Shown in pieces: positions 39,233 through 51,722 of a DNA stretch of 64,000 bases. Source of the DNA: Ligula intestinalis (taxonomy: Eukaryota; Platyhelminthes; Cestoda; Diphyllobothriidea; Diphyllobothriidae); assembly GCA_036362985.1 (NCBI GenBank), contig JAYGXS010000001.1, positions 42,842,648 through 42,906,647 of the forward strand, read 5' to 3'. A model generated the notes under the pieces. That model did no database searches. It saw nothing but the letters and a program-made list of their open reading frames with translations, and had not been told where the DNA came from. Both the position numbers and the translations under genes were made by a program. Each line of letters begins with the position of its first letter. The stretch's first letter is position 1.

Positions 39233-39390
39233 CCAGTTTAGGTCAGAGCTGGCCATTCCAGTCTACCTTGTCGTTGCCAGCAATACTGTCTGTCTGTATT
39301 ACCAGCTGTTACGGCTCTCAGAACCTCTGTTGAGGCCCAAGGCAGAGCGGGACGGATGCTTTCCCTCAGCGGTCAGGCGAACGTTTACCA

Positions 39391-39876
39391 ATGTGTGTAA
39401 ATAACTTGTTCACCTGTGGATGCTGTGTTACAATGGAAAATGTGCATAGACGTGCCTTTTCGCACCGACAGAAACGATTGACCGACAACTGCGTCTACTG
39501 TATGTCCATCCGAGGATTTGTTCGCTGCATCTGGGCACGTGCCTGCTGTTGCCTTCATTGTGCATCTATCTGCTCCTCTGAGTCTGGTTATATTAGTCGA
39601 ACAACTAGACACCTAGTCTAGCGGATGCGAAAGCACCATCTGACGATGAATCCGCGAATAATATTCCTGTCCTGTCTTTTCTCAAAGCACCATCACGCCT
39701 GGGTAAATCAGCACATGGTAACCCCCATCTCTAGCGGAATTGTTGCTGGCATGGGAGACAGCGGTAACCGGATCGACGTCCACCAAACACTCCACGTTGT
39801 CTATAAAGGGCGGGCGAAACATTCTGAGTTCATGCGGCAGTGGATATTTGTGACAGCAGAGGCAGTGGATATATAG
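39391..39876 (+). pseudogene. Penelope-like element GIY-YIG endonuclease remnant
   Basis: The plus-strand frame contains SGYISRTTRHLV, the decayed GIY-YIG motif and RTT-R-L that open the Penelope-like endonuclease. An in-frame TAG (39618-39620) follows, then HAWVNQHMVTPISSG, NRIDVHQT, VVYKGRAKH and TAEAVDI. The same order is present in the better-kept copy at 54.4-54.8 kb (HQVD, AVYR, ATAEAVAI). Known of the family: the enzyme nicks DNA for target-primed integration of Penelope-like retroelements. The stop codon, the loss of the upstream part and a small insertion (39630-39683) show that it is dead. Confidence 0.7.
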
Positions 39877-41941
39877 TTAATTAACTCAACTGTGTGTTCA
39901 TAAGAGGCGTTTATACGGTCTCTAAAGGTCCCCTAGCTGAAGACAAATTCAGCATCGCGTGTTCACACCTCTTATCACATCAAGTTACAGCGACGAACCA
40001 GACACATAGCTAACCGTCGGACCCCTTCGTCTCCACCTCCACCCTCCCCCTCAGCTCCTCAGTCTAGACTACAACCCTTGACATAAGAAGATCCCGGATC
40101 CTCTCCCCATCTTTCCTGTTTATTGGCTGTTCAAACGTTTGCTATTGTACTCTCTAATGGCCTGATGATGAATAACCGAAGGCGAACCTTTGCCAAACCT
40201 GACCTAATTTCTGTCGTACATTAGATTCTGATGGTTGTGACAATCACTAAAACCTACGAAATGGGCCTGCCTGCGCATGTTCCATCACCAAGTTCCCAAT
40301 CCGATAGCCGGTGTATAATTTTCTGTTCTTCCACTGGCCATGAACTCCTTCTTAAGGTAGTCATAAGCCTTGATTGGTTTTTCCCAACCTACTTCTCAAG
40401 ATCTCAACCTATGGCACTAGTGCGGCTTCGATATAGGCCACAATGTGAAAACTGCACAGTCGCTTGCGAATGTGCTTGACACGCTTGGTAACACTTACTG
40501 ATAAAGGTGCCTTTTAAATTGCCATTAAAACTGGCATAACAAAAGTCACACAACGGACCTTATCTCCTAGGGGTTTACTTGAGTTTAGTAGAGGACAAGA
40601 TAGCTGCTGGATGGTGGGATAAATTTAAGAAGGATGGAGATAGGGACTAATGTTTGAGCGGCCGCGCATGTTGCCCAACGACGTAGGAGTTGTCAAATAT
40701 GGTGTTCTATTTGATTAATGTGAAAGCAGTTTCGACTATAGGTTTAAAATAAATCCTCCCGCGTAGTCGCCACCGATCTTCGTCTGCTCCAATGCATTAT
40801 TTTTAATTAGGAACACTCACTCATCGCACGAGTGCACGGAGGACGCAGTGTAGGTTTTGTTTTCTAGGAACTTAAAAAACTCGAGGAAGGACATTTCGAT
40901 AGCCCGTTTCGATTAGGCCCACCGTGTGGTCCACAGCAAGGTGGTGCGGAGGCGATGACTTGCGCTTCATCTCCCTCATTCTCTGTTCCACTCCCCACTG
41001 AGCCCGGCATCAAGAATGAGTCCAGAAGACCAAAGAGGGCGCAGGCCTACACATTGTGGGCAACCACAACCAGAAGAGTAATAGAGGAGGGGCTGAGATC
41101 CCAAATGAGCGGGAGTGCCATAAAATTCACATTAAGAAGGAACCATCGCAGCCTTACTCTGCGTCAGCCTGTCAACCATTCCAAGCAAACACACTCTAAG
41201 GTGACCACATGGCCCGAGTCAGCCCGTAAGTTGCCCAGATACGCCTTTTAGTGCACCGTGATGGCCTCAAGCGCGTAAAATTGGTTACAGTGAGGAAAGT
41301 GCACTGAGCCGTCAACTTCACTCTTGCCCCCACCCCCAGCCGGTCAGTCGTCTGATGCGGGGCATCCGAGTAACAGACGCACACCGGTGCGCTGACTTTC
41401 TGGAACAAACGAGGCTTCGAATGGATGGTCCATGTCTCAAGAAGACAACCATTTGGCGGGCTGAACCCTGTCAAGATAACTGTTGAGGTGCTGGTAGATG
41501 CGGGCAGATGCAGCATTGCTCCGAGCTTATGCTGCACTCATTCAGATTGAACCAATCAGTGGAATATTTGCTTTCTGTGTACGTATGCTCGCTCCTGGCA
41601 TTAGGTTGTTGTCAGGGCTATGAGCAGCTGAGCGAGGGCAGAATAAGTTCCAAACAGTGCTGTTCTATATACTTGCATCTTTGTAAAATAGGTTGACTAA
41701 GCTCTAAATGCACATAGTCGTATGCTGCCTTTAGCCATCTTCAAAAGTGAGCGGCTAAACCCCTGTTCATGAATGCAACCCTAGGTGGTAGATCAGAAAG
41801 ATAAAAGCAGAGTCTTTTTGTGTACACATTTCAGTAAAGTTCTCATCCGCTGGCCACACTCGTAATCACCGCTGCGACTTCTCATTCGAAAGTGTCAGGA
41901 ACTGTAACAAGAACGCGAAATAACAGGTAAAACTAACTCAC

Positions 41942-41995
41942 ATTTGCGATAACTTTCATGGCCGTCTGCTTTGGGACCGCAATTTTTGGCTCAAT
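41942..41995 (-). CDS. msi: Musashi exon: end of RRM1 and start of linker
   Basis: This is a 54-nt exon in phase 0-0 (18 codons), IEPKIAVPKQTAMKVIAN, between acceptor TTTAG and donor GTGAGT. It continues LDSKR from the previous exon to give LDSKR-IEPKIAVPK. That matches the beta4 strand and tail of Musashi RRM1 (family pattern LDSK-IDPKVAFPR). It is too short for ordinary ORF detection and was found from the frame and the family alignment. Because both ends are phase 0 it could be skipped without shifting frame, but skipping would remove the last RRM1 strand. Confidence 0.82.
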
Positions 41996-43024
41996 CTAAA
42001 AAAGTAAATGAAAAAAGGATAGATGGTTTAGTCGGTAGCAGGGGAATGGATGAAACCGAGCATTTGATTCCCTGCAAAGTTATGTCATCAACTTCAATCT
42101 AATAAACCACTCCGCCAGTTACTTTCAGCAAGTAACTGTCTGAGGCGTGGAAAGAAAATCGTGGAATGACATAGAACTTGAGTGTGATGAGGTAAAAATA
42201 TGAATGCGACATAACCATGGAAAGGTTAAAATGCAGGGGTATACATTTCACAGTGATGGCAAATAAGCCTGCCGTTTCCGTTTTAACGGTGGAATTTACA
42301 AAACTGTCGGATATAATAATGTACAACCGATAACAAGCGCGTAAATACACAATTTAACTGCCGAAGCAACTCCAAGATAACCAAAACTGATAGGAGCCTA
42401 GAGGTTTTAATATCAACACAGCGAGGGTCGTGGGTATTTCAAACCGGAGACATTCACCAGAATTGAATAACAACTTGTAGCTTTTTAATTTACTCCGTAA
42501 TTTACTGCTGACTTACAGTAAATCAGTGTGTTCCAGGGTCTATATGCGCAAAATGCAATATTTTATGAATATTTTTGCCGAATTCTATCCACCAGGGCCC
42601 TTGCGGTATGAGAATATCGGTGAAACACGTCTTTGGGTTTTTAGCTAGCAGCTGGCTGTCAGAATGATCAATAAATATGTAAATTGGCTTGTGCGGCACC
42701 TTACATGCTGTGTAACTTCAACCACTGGAATTCCATGTTAAGATAATGCTAAAACTACGGAAGATGACCGTAGACAAGGGAAATAAATTAGTTAACTAGG
42801 TTCAGAAATGTGCAAAATTGTCACGGAACCAGCCTCACTGCCTTTCCCCACTCCCTTGTACCAGTAGCCTGACGGACAACCGTCAGTAAGATCGGACTTA
42901 CAATAGACTCCCTATTTCAGGAAATTTCAACCTACAATCAGAATATGTTTAACATTTGAAAAAAATACGTACGTAGGGTAGAAAGATTGATCAAGATATT
43001 TTAGTCACGTCAGGATGCCGGCGC

Positions 43025-43396
43025 TTAAAGTTTCTTAGGGTATACCCTTATTAGAATTGTTAAATTTGGCGTTATAATAAGGACATCCAGAAGAGGGGGC
43101 AGGCGTTTGCCTGTCTGTTTTTCCCAACTGAAGATAAACACCGGGTGGACCTGATTAAATTCATCCAGGAGGGTGTCCCACACAAGATATTCATTTGCTA
43201 CTGCGAAAGTATAATCTACATATCGAACACAGGGAAAAGGGTCATAAATAACTGAAGAGTTTTGGTTGTTCCCTAGATTTCCCATGAAGATATCAGCTAG
43301 CAGAGATCCAAGGGGTGATCGCATAGCTAGGTTTTCGATGGAAAACATACACGAAAATGTTCTCACTTGTGCACGATTATTAATAACTCCCTTCAT
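43025..43396 (-). pseudogene. Penelope-like element reverse transcriptase fragment
   Basis: The minus-strand ORF has SPLGSLLADIFMGNLG, matching the GSPLGPLLA-IFMG motif of Penelope-like RTs. CVRYVDYTFAV corresponds to the catalytic YVDD-TF motif, with the second Asp replaced by Tyr. RLPPLLDVLI matches the PFLDV motif after it. The order and spacing fit the RT palm region. The loss of a catalytic Asp and the fragment length (123 residues against an RT of several hundred) show that it is inactive. An adjoining ORF at 43423-43611 on the same strand may be the upstream part in another frame; this is not certain. Confidence 0.8.
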
Positions 43397-43649
43397 CTTC
43401 CAATCATATACTTCAATAAAGACTAGCTATTGGCTTCAAACAACTTTCCGATCATGAGATTTGTACTATCATGGTAGATGGTATCCATCAATTTATTATT
43501 GTTACCTTTACAACATACAACATATTCCACATACATTGACGAAATTTTATGACTATAAAGTGACTTCCTTCTTATATCCCAGAGAAATGTGTAATTGTCC
43601 TTAGGAAACATGTATGCATAAAATTTTGCAACATTGACCTCAAGTGTAA

Positions 43650-44030
43650 TTGCTGGTAGGTTTCAAAATTTATTCGCGATTTAGAAACTTCTGTTTATCC
43701 CAAAAATATCATTTTTTCAAGTAAAATGTAGGGGGCTTCCAAACGAGCTCATGAAAAATATATCTTTGGGCATGCTTTCTATTTGAACTTAAATGGTCTT
43801 GCAAGTAGATGAATAAAAAATCCATACAACTTAACCAGGCTTTTTTTAAGGAGATAGTTTTTGCAGACGGCCACACGAAACTTATTCAAAAGTTAGCATC
43901 GTGACCTGACAGAAATACCTTGAGATTAGGGTGCACACTGATCAATATTACAATCCTGTGTAACTAATGTTGTCAAATCGAATACACACTTCAGAAGTTG
44001 TGGTCGAAATTTCATTAGGTGAGAAATTTA
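43650..44030 (-). repeat. Diverged third copy of the 17-18 kb palindromic repeat arm
   Basis: Aligned by eye with the right arm at 17.67-18.06 kb. Shared words include ATAAAAAA-CATAC, then CGAAACTTATTCAAAAGTTAGCATC against CGAAGCTCGTTAAAAAGTTGGCATC (compared in parts), then CTGAC and a CAATATTACAA-like segment. The coding tail is not intact here. Confidence 0.45.
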
Positions 44031-44471
44031 CTGTATTAGATGGCGTGGACACAGTGCATGCCTGGTGTGTCGCATGGGGACTTACAGGTTTGCGTAAGTA
44101 GAGGCTATCCTTGAATCCTTAAAAATCGAATGGACTTGGACTGAAGGCTAACACGTTCAGTTAAGCAGTTGGTGCTGGAAACACGATAAGGACATGCAAA
44201 AAGTGAAAGTGACTGGGGTGGATTATTTTTTTCACCAAAGGACTCTGTATGCCAGCCAGTATGTGAGCATCCGTTGGGGACGGAGAATAGGTTGATCAAC
44301 TTTCCGAATTTCTGAATAAATTAGTGGTGATTAGCTTACTATTAATAGTACCCAATTACCTTGATTAAGGGGCGGCTGTTTGACAGGGTAGCTCAGGAGA
44401 AGACAGTCACCAAAACGAACGCAGAAAGATAGCCACCAGGCCGCCCAACACCGACAGATGCTCAAACGCCC

Positions 44472-44492
44472 CCTGCCCCCCCCCCCACCCCC
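44472..44492. repeat. C-rich low-complexity run
   Basis: Near-continuous C with a few interruptions, seen directly. Confidence 0.8.
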
Positions 44493-45785
44493 GGCTTTCG
44501 GCATCGGGGGAGGACTGCAGGCAACTAGACTGCCCGCCGAACGACAAACAAAAAATCGATTGGCTCGAGGCTAACATGCAGGTCAGTCATGGCGCACCAC
44601 TGCCGATGTTGTACTTTTGCCAGCGGTTAACATTTTGAGCCAGACGGGCCCTTTAAAACGTAAACATGAATAAAAATTCTCCGGAGAGCCCGCCTCATTT
44701 CTAAGCTGCGAATATATCCTACGCATAACATTATTCAAAGGCATTAATTGAAAGAATAAAGCAGTCCCCATTCACATCTTGCTTGTTTCTGTCTTCGTTG
44801 CCAGTGAATATTCCGGCAATCTTTTGTAGCGCCTACGGAGAGGTTACTGGTGTTAACCTGAGCAACATGGCGTAGGGTCAAGCAAAAGACCACTGGCGGC
44901 GTTTCCTTCTGCTTCCTGTTTTTTTACTCAGTTCGCGGTCTGTCGAAAGTTTTGCTGAAGAAAGAAGGAACTTGAGTGTTGAGAGGATACGTTTTGAATT
45001 CGTTTGCTATTCATGTGGCTTCGTAAATTATTGGCCAGACGCGGACGTTCATAATTATAAGTACTTACTTGGGTATCATTAAGTTCTTTTCAATCGATAT
45101 TGCTTTTTAAATCAACTGATACTTGGCAGGATTTCTTGCTTTGGACTCACAGGAGTATTTTAACAGTTTTTTTTTTCAGAGCTCATTCTTCATACTACCA
45201 GTGTGTATAACTAAGCGTTGTTTACTCACCAAATTCTGCTAGAATATGTAATCACTGAAGACTTCAATGGAAAGTCTGAATTCCAGTCATGTAAAAAACT
45301 TATGTTATAGACAATGTGTTAAACATCAGAACCTGTGCAACATTTAAGGGTGGGACACCTAATTGCATCCTGAGCTGATGCCTCCGTTTTTGTGCAGCAT
45401 AGTCTTAAACGTTGATGCGGTCGGTTTATTCATTTTATTTTCCTCTTGTTCTTTTACAAGAGACTTAGTACATGCAACCATTCATGTTTACTTGCTGTTT
45501 TTGTCGTGAATCACAACGTATCAAGCAGGGTGAAGTTTGAAATGGACAGTTTCTTGAAAATAACAATCGAGCTATATAAACAGTGCCTTTGGCAACCTGA
45601 TGAAGTTTCTTTACGAGAAAGGCAAAAACGTCGCATAGCTCAGTCGCTGATTAATGTTTATTTTTTAAACCTTTTTTCAATAACGTTTGAAAGAAACTCA
45701 AAACATTCAGGCTATGCCAATGGCACTATTTGTCCAGGGTGCGTGCAGGCAGCCCGTTTTCTTATGGTCTAACCAGAACTTGCGA

Positions 45786-45795
45786 NNNNNNNNNN
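45786..45795. other. Assembly gap (10 N)
   Basis: Ten N in a row. A round number suggests a scaffold join of unknown true size, so distances across it are uncertain. Confidence 0.98.
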
Positions 45796-48700
45796 GTTAT
45801 CTGAGCTGGTAACCTATCCCTACCTGCCCAATGCAAGACTGGGTTTTATTGGCCTGAGGAGAATTTATCGAAAGTGGACACTCAACAAATACTCTTCTGA
45901 TTTCTTTAATGAGCATTTTTTGCAACTTTAAACAATTCCATAGCATGTTAATTTGACATCCAGCCACTAATGCTAGCTAATATCTGGCCTATCAGTTAAA
46001 GCTAATGACATACCACGTGCGGTTGAGCTAGGCTCGCATTTATTGCTTGTCTGTTTGTCTGCATAACAGCCTAGTCACGAGACCGCAGTCACTGACATCC
46101 GACCACTTTACTCAGTTACCAACACCTAAAAATCACTGATTCGAACGTAGACGGAACTGACTTCGCTGCCGACCGATAACCATCCCTTCGTTATGCGCAT
46201 GGATGGCAGGAAACAAATTAACATAGCAGAAAACATGTCGTACACTACAGGTAACGGCACCTAAGTCACTGGTTATATAGGATCAGTGTGTTGGGATTGA
46301 AGAAAAAAACGCGTAAATTGTGAATGATCACACCGGTCACACATTTAAGACGCGGTTTGCACGGAACAGAGGATGCTATCCGCCTCCAAGGAGATTGACC
46401 ATCATGGAAAGAAGACAGGGTTTGGTCTATGCTAGTTCGACCGTCGATTCGGACGAGATCCACCCCGTGCCTCAGGGGACAGTGGTGTTGGGTCTGTGAC
46501 TGGCACGTTAATTAGTTTTAATTGATGATAGACTTTCACTGCATCTGGCGCACATTCTCCACTTTCCTTCACCCACCCGTGCCCGGTGTCATGGCAGAGT
46601 CATGCAGACCGGAGGCGTGATCTGGCACATGTAGCTGGTTTGGCCTGACCCGCCACGTTCGTCAGGTTTGGTATTTGTGATGGTAGTGGGATTCGAAAAG
46701 GCCTGCCTTGCCCCGTGTTGGCACAGTGCATCTACCACGCGGTCCGTTTAAAAGGCACACGACCTTGCCTACAGTGTCCACTTAACTAAAATAAAAAACA
46801 GTCGCTGACCCCGAAGATGTACTTATTGTCTAATCAATAGCGCTTCCAGATGATCCTTTCGGCTGAGGACACTGAGGAAAGCGTTTAGAACATTATGTAC
46901 AGTAACCGATACCCCGTTCATTCACACTGAAGCCAACCGCTCCCGATTGCAGCAGTGCATCATCAACTGCAACTCAATTCCTGGACCGATTCTATCCGTT
47001 AAACAGTTACGTAGGGTCCGCTTAACTACGAATGTTTATTTATTCGCAATAAGAGTATGGACAGGGGCCGGATTCACGACAGAAACGCCGGCTTTTTTAA
47101 GATAGGACGCAATAAAATCCACAACCATAGAGATTTCTATATTTACATACGCATAACCAGCTGCAGCAGCAGCGGCTCCCGTCTGTCCCTTTGACTGCTC
47201 TACTTAGACTTTTCAGTTTATGATTCGCAGCGATATCTGCTCTTTGGCTACAGTAACGAGCTGGTTTGCATGTGAACACACTCAAGCCATTAAACCTGGC
47301 TAAGCTTTACGACGATCTGGGAAACAGAAATATTACTAGTAAAGACTGGATGATGCAATGTGCACTGCAAAAAATGGCAGGCAAAACAGACCTGAGTTTC
47401 CCCATGTCACTTTGCCTCCTTTCTCCTGCGTTGGATAGTAACGCTGACTACCTAAATGCCGAACGGCCTTACTGACAGGAAGAGGGGATTCTATGATTAA
47501 AATAACTCATAGTTACATGTATAATTATATCTGATTACATCTTAATTGTTGCGAATACCTCAATTAAATCCAGCTAGGAGGCGTTGACACGTTCCTTTTT
47601 GTCTAGACGAGTAGCCAACTGCCAGTTTTTCGCGTCACCAAACAAAACCCTGTTAGGTCCTTCTAACACAAGCTATCGGCCTCACGTTAGTTCATTATGC
47701 AATGAGAAATTAATCGGATATATTATACGTCACTTATTTTACAGGGTTTAGAGCGCAAGTTTAGGGTTTAGTAACAGGCCTAGCAAATATGTTAAAATGC
47801 GACATATGACGTTTGATTCCAATCTAAATGCTACCGAGGACCCTAAAGAATAGCGAGCACGATCGCACTGGAAAAATGAACATAATTATTTTTATATTTC
47901 GGAAACTGGCCATTTTGCCGGGCACTCATGACCCGATCGGGAGGAAGACGAGCGTACTTCGCTTGGGTGAGATTGCAGTTTTCCAATGGTTTCACCATAA
48001 CACAGCAATGGGCGCACAGTGTCTGCTAATGACAGTGGTCGTTACCTGAAACCACTTGCCAGTGGGCAGAGGCAAAGTGACCGGGAGGGCTTTGCAGACT
48101 GGCAATGACCTGCAGCGAGAATCCGGGTAGGCGTAATTAAGCTAGATGACCTTTTTTGGGCAGTGCAGAGTTTGCACACGCTAACACACCAAATACCGTT
48201 TACAGCCTTGCCCAGCGAGGTCGACGCTGGGGAGTCGAAGGTTTCTCTTAGATACAAGGACACTTAATTTTCAGGATGAATCATCAAGCAAGAATTCATG
48301 CACACTGAGAATTTGGAGTAACCCTGTCAGAACGTGCCGCTCAAAGTTCGACCCAGAAGCCGATATTGAACAAGCCTCAGCGGAGGATCACAATTTTCCT
48401 GTAAAGTTTTTCAGCTGAGGTTGAGTTTCACCGGCTTTAACTGTTAACTCACAGGAAATTAACAGAATTTGGGCCACTTATTCACGTCCACTTTCCAACC
48501 AAACTTCAAGAACGTGTCTCGAAGACTTTCTTTCAAGGTCGTGTACTAAGTTCCAAGGGTTTACCACTGAAAATATTAAGTGTCAATATCTGAAGCCAAG
48601 TGAAAATCAGTGAATGACCATCTGATTGACCGACAATTCGCAGTTGTAACATAAGGCAGCACTGAGTTGTGAAAACATGTTCCTGGGCCTTTTGTAGCTA

Positions 48701-49325
48701 CCCATGAGTGTAGTGTGTCAAATCGATTTCAGCTGCTCCTAAAATCACAGATTTTTGGCGGCATCTTCAGTATGGTCGACTGGCAAAGCATGCCCATTAT
48801 AGCAGCCATTTGAGATTTATCAAGAAGCGAAATGTCTTGCATGGTTTGACGTTCCCTATGTATGATGGAGAACTATGCAACAGCTTCATCGCCAGCATCT
48901 GCTTCCCCTGCCTGAGATGATGCACTCTGCACTCTGCTTGCGGATTCAAGCGTAAACGTTTCGAAACATTTCCCAATATGAAGCAACATTATACTTCGAA
49001 ACATCTTTAAAGCCTAGTTCTAGCGCGTTTAAAGGCAATCCTTTTTTGCATTTAGCATAAAGCAGATTTAGGAAGTTTTCAGCTATGGTAGGAGGTTAAA
49101 TACTTCGACAATTGGTATGTCTTCTTTTATTGCTCGTATCAGCACTCAGGAGTGCTGGCATTCCGTTAGTTGCATTTTAATGGAAAATGAATCTATAAAA
49201 TTGAAAGTAAAATTTTGAAACGCTGTTTATACCTTATTCAGGAATAATTTTTATAGGTATGACATTTCAAAGTCGGATGCCCAGATCTAGGATTTATTAC
49301 TCCGTAGCAGGTTGACCTCAAAGCG

Positions 49326-49350
49326 AGAGACAGAGAGAGAGAGAGAGAGT
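49326..49350. repeat. GA microsatellite
   Basis: GAGAGACAGAGAGAGAG-type run with one interruption. Confidence 0.9.
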
Positions 49351-51408
49351 GCCAGTAAGAAAACTATCCGTCCACATAGGAGGCAGTTGCGGTATTTCAA
49401 TATATGTTCTTTGACGCTTTTTAATTACTTCTAACTTACTAACTTGCAGGTATTCAGAGATGAATCTGCAGAAGAATCGCGATCATTTCCACGCAAGTCC
49501 GTGTTTTAGCTAAGCCAGCCAACTGATATGGGAATGTTAGTTTTATTGCGCATATGTGGACATGTAGCAAGAAGTTTGGCCATGTAGGGATTCATGCTTC
49601 TGAGCCAGATGAATTTTATGCTTCTATGATGGAGGCTAGTTGATAAATCAACTGAGATTTTTTGCCCTCATGCTACATTTGCAAGGATACCTTCTTGACC
49701 TCGCCATTTCAAGAAATAATGGAAAATCAGTATTAGTGAGAAGAGCCTTCATTGATATTCCTACTGGGAGACTAAAGAGCGCCCTTAACCTTGGGACGAA
49801 GTATGCAGGCTACAGCCCTGAAAGCAGGCTATCCGCAGAGATACCAAGTCCTCTTAGGCATTGATATGTGGTTGACAGGCGGACGCCGAAGTCCTCATCT
49901 TCAGTAGATTAAGATATCTAATCATGGAACATCTGATATGTTTGAATAATCGGTAGTTTTTGTGAATAGTCATCTAAACGCATACTATCTGGAAACACAA
50001 TCTTGTATCATGTAAATGACGAGGCTAAAAGCAAGCGAACTGTTAGAAATTAAAACCTTTCGTGAGCAAGTTATTGTGTGAAGATAAGGATCAGGCGAAG
50101 ATACTCCAGTAATTAAATCAAAATTGCTTAACATTTCCAGCAAAACTTATTTAAGTGTTTCGAGAAATATTTCTTATGCAACCTTTCTAGTTTGTTTATT
50201 CGACTTTACCCGTCATTGTTTGGTTCATATGGCAATGATTTAAATGAACTGCTTTAAATAATGTTGTTGTGAATTACAGTTTTCGAGACCGTCGCATTTG
50301 AAATAGGGGCATTTTCTATTTAAAAATAACTCTTACGTTGGATTTGCCAAATGTGTATTTCAATCTACGTTTTTTTTTTTGCCCAGATGTGTCTGTTTCC
50401 CAAAACTGATAACTTTTTTAGCTTCTGAGCTACTGACTTAGTACAGAATGATATTTTTGCATACGCACGGTCCGCTGCTCTGCTTAATTATGAAATAGGA
50501 ATATAACATAAATCACGCTAATGCAAGTAGTCAGTTAAAGTATTTTACACAATTTAGCTATTTGAAAATCCTTGATTTTATGCGTGAAATCTCTAGCAGA
50601 TGTGGTCGTGTCCAAAGCAATCATTTGCGTTTTTAAGAATCCTGCATTAAGAACGTAGTTGTTCCAGCGAACATTTCAAAAATACGTAAGTGCGCCCTGT
50701 ATCTTTTAACTATTGAGAAAATAAAGTTGGCACGTAGACCGAGGTAATCGCCGACGAATGTGTTGTGTTACCATGCACTAAATAAACATTTTGTCTTAGA
50801 GTATACTCATGGTGTCTCAGATGTTAGGAAGCGTCTGTGAAGTGCAAATAATATTTAGGAAAATATCGTTTTGTGTCTTATTTGGTGGTTTTTAAAACAT
50901 TTTCCTAAACCTCACTGTTATAAATGGCGATGTACAAGCTAAAAAGAAATGTATGTCCCATCTGGGGTACCAAAGCGAATCACACTTTCATTTTTAAGTT
51001 CTCCTTGGGTCCAAATAAACATTATGAGTACACCTTTTGGGATATAGCTGTCCTTAGCAGATATCATTGTCTTTAGTGGATCCAGACTGAGAACGTAACC
51101 GCTAAGAATGTGCACTCAATTTTGCTCTCAATTTATCTCCTTCTTCTTACAAGACCCGTGTAAGGAAAATATGTCGGCTGGGGTTCGAATTTCTGTAATG
51201 TTATGTTAGCCATCCTCATTATGGAAGTGCGTGTTGGCCCTCTGCACCTAAACATATTTCTGCAAAAATAATAGCACATACTTATTTTTTTCTTAAAGTA
51301 TGAGGGGGGGGGGTTACTCCGGAGATTAGTTTCCAATTTCAGCCGGTCTGTATAAACTCAAACGAGAGTAAACCAATAGATGTTTTTAAAGACGCCGTTG
51401 AAAGCAGA

Positions 51409-51457
51409 TTACATTATTTTTATTTTATTTTTATTTTTTATTTTATTTTTTTTTCCC
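51409..51457. repeat. T-rich (TTTTA)n low-complexity tract
   Basis: Repeated TTTTA/TTTTTA words ending in a run of T, immediately before the composite SINE-like segment. Confidence 0.85.
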
Positions 51458-51722
51458 ACTCGTTGATTAACGCTCACTGACCGCTAACAGAACTCGCTTA
51501 TCCCGTGTTGTCTTGGGACTCACTGCTATGCCCAACCAGTGGCCGCAAAGTGGCTACTAGTGTAGGCAGATAAACATTGGTGGAAAAGAGGGCGACTAGG
51601 ATTGATATTTTCGGTTCATTAGCCGTAATCAACCAGTCATACCCGATTCCAGGCGGTGCACCGTCCGTGGCTCGAAGCCTTGACCTGTTAGTCAGGATTG
51701 TCATGCTCTTACTATTTTTCTC
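51458..51722 (-). mobile_element. tRNA-derived SINE-like copy with flanking composite block
   Basis: 51590-51722 carries the minus-strand head (AACAGGTCAAGGCTTCGAGC, with the B-box-like part GGCTTCGAGCC), body and tail of the SINE-like family. 51458-51585 (ACTGACCGCTAACAGAACTC and onward) matches the block beside the copies at 30.0 and 59.1 kb. The adjoining T-rich tract may be the poly-A-type tail of a retroposed unit. Confidence 0.55.

Larger units (their letters stand above)
37590..41941 (-). other. Musashi intron upstream of the linker/RRM2 exon
   Basis: A 4.35-kb intron. Its first 700 bases on the plus coordinate side (37.6-38.3 kb) are strikingly GC- and CpG-rich. A telomere-like tract, a SINE-like copy and a Penelope-like endonuclease relic follow (all listed separately). 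From 40.9 to 41.5 kb the sequence is moderately GC-rich with no recognised feature. Confidence 0.75.

Noticed and set aside
40900..41560. GC-rich patch, and a similar one at 46440-46800, considered as the same repeat
   Set aside because: I could not align the two convincingly and neither shows ends or coding motifs.
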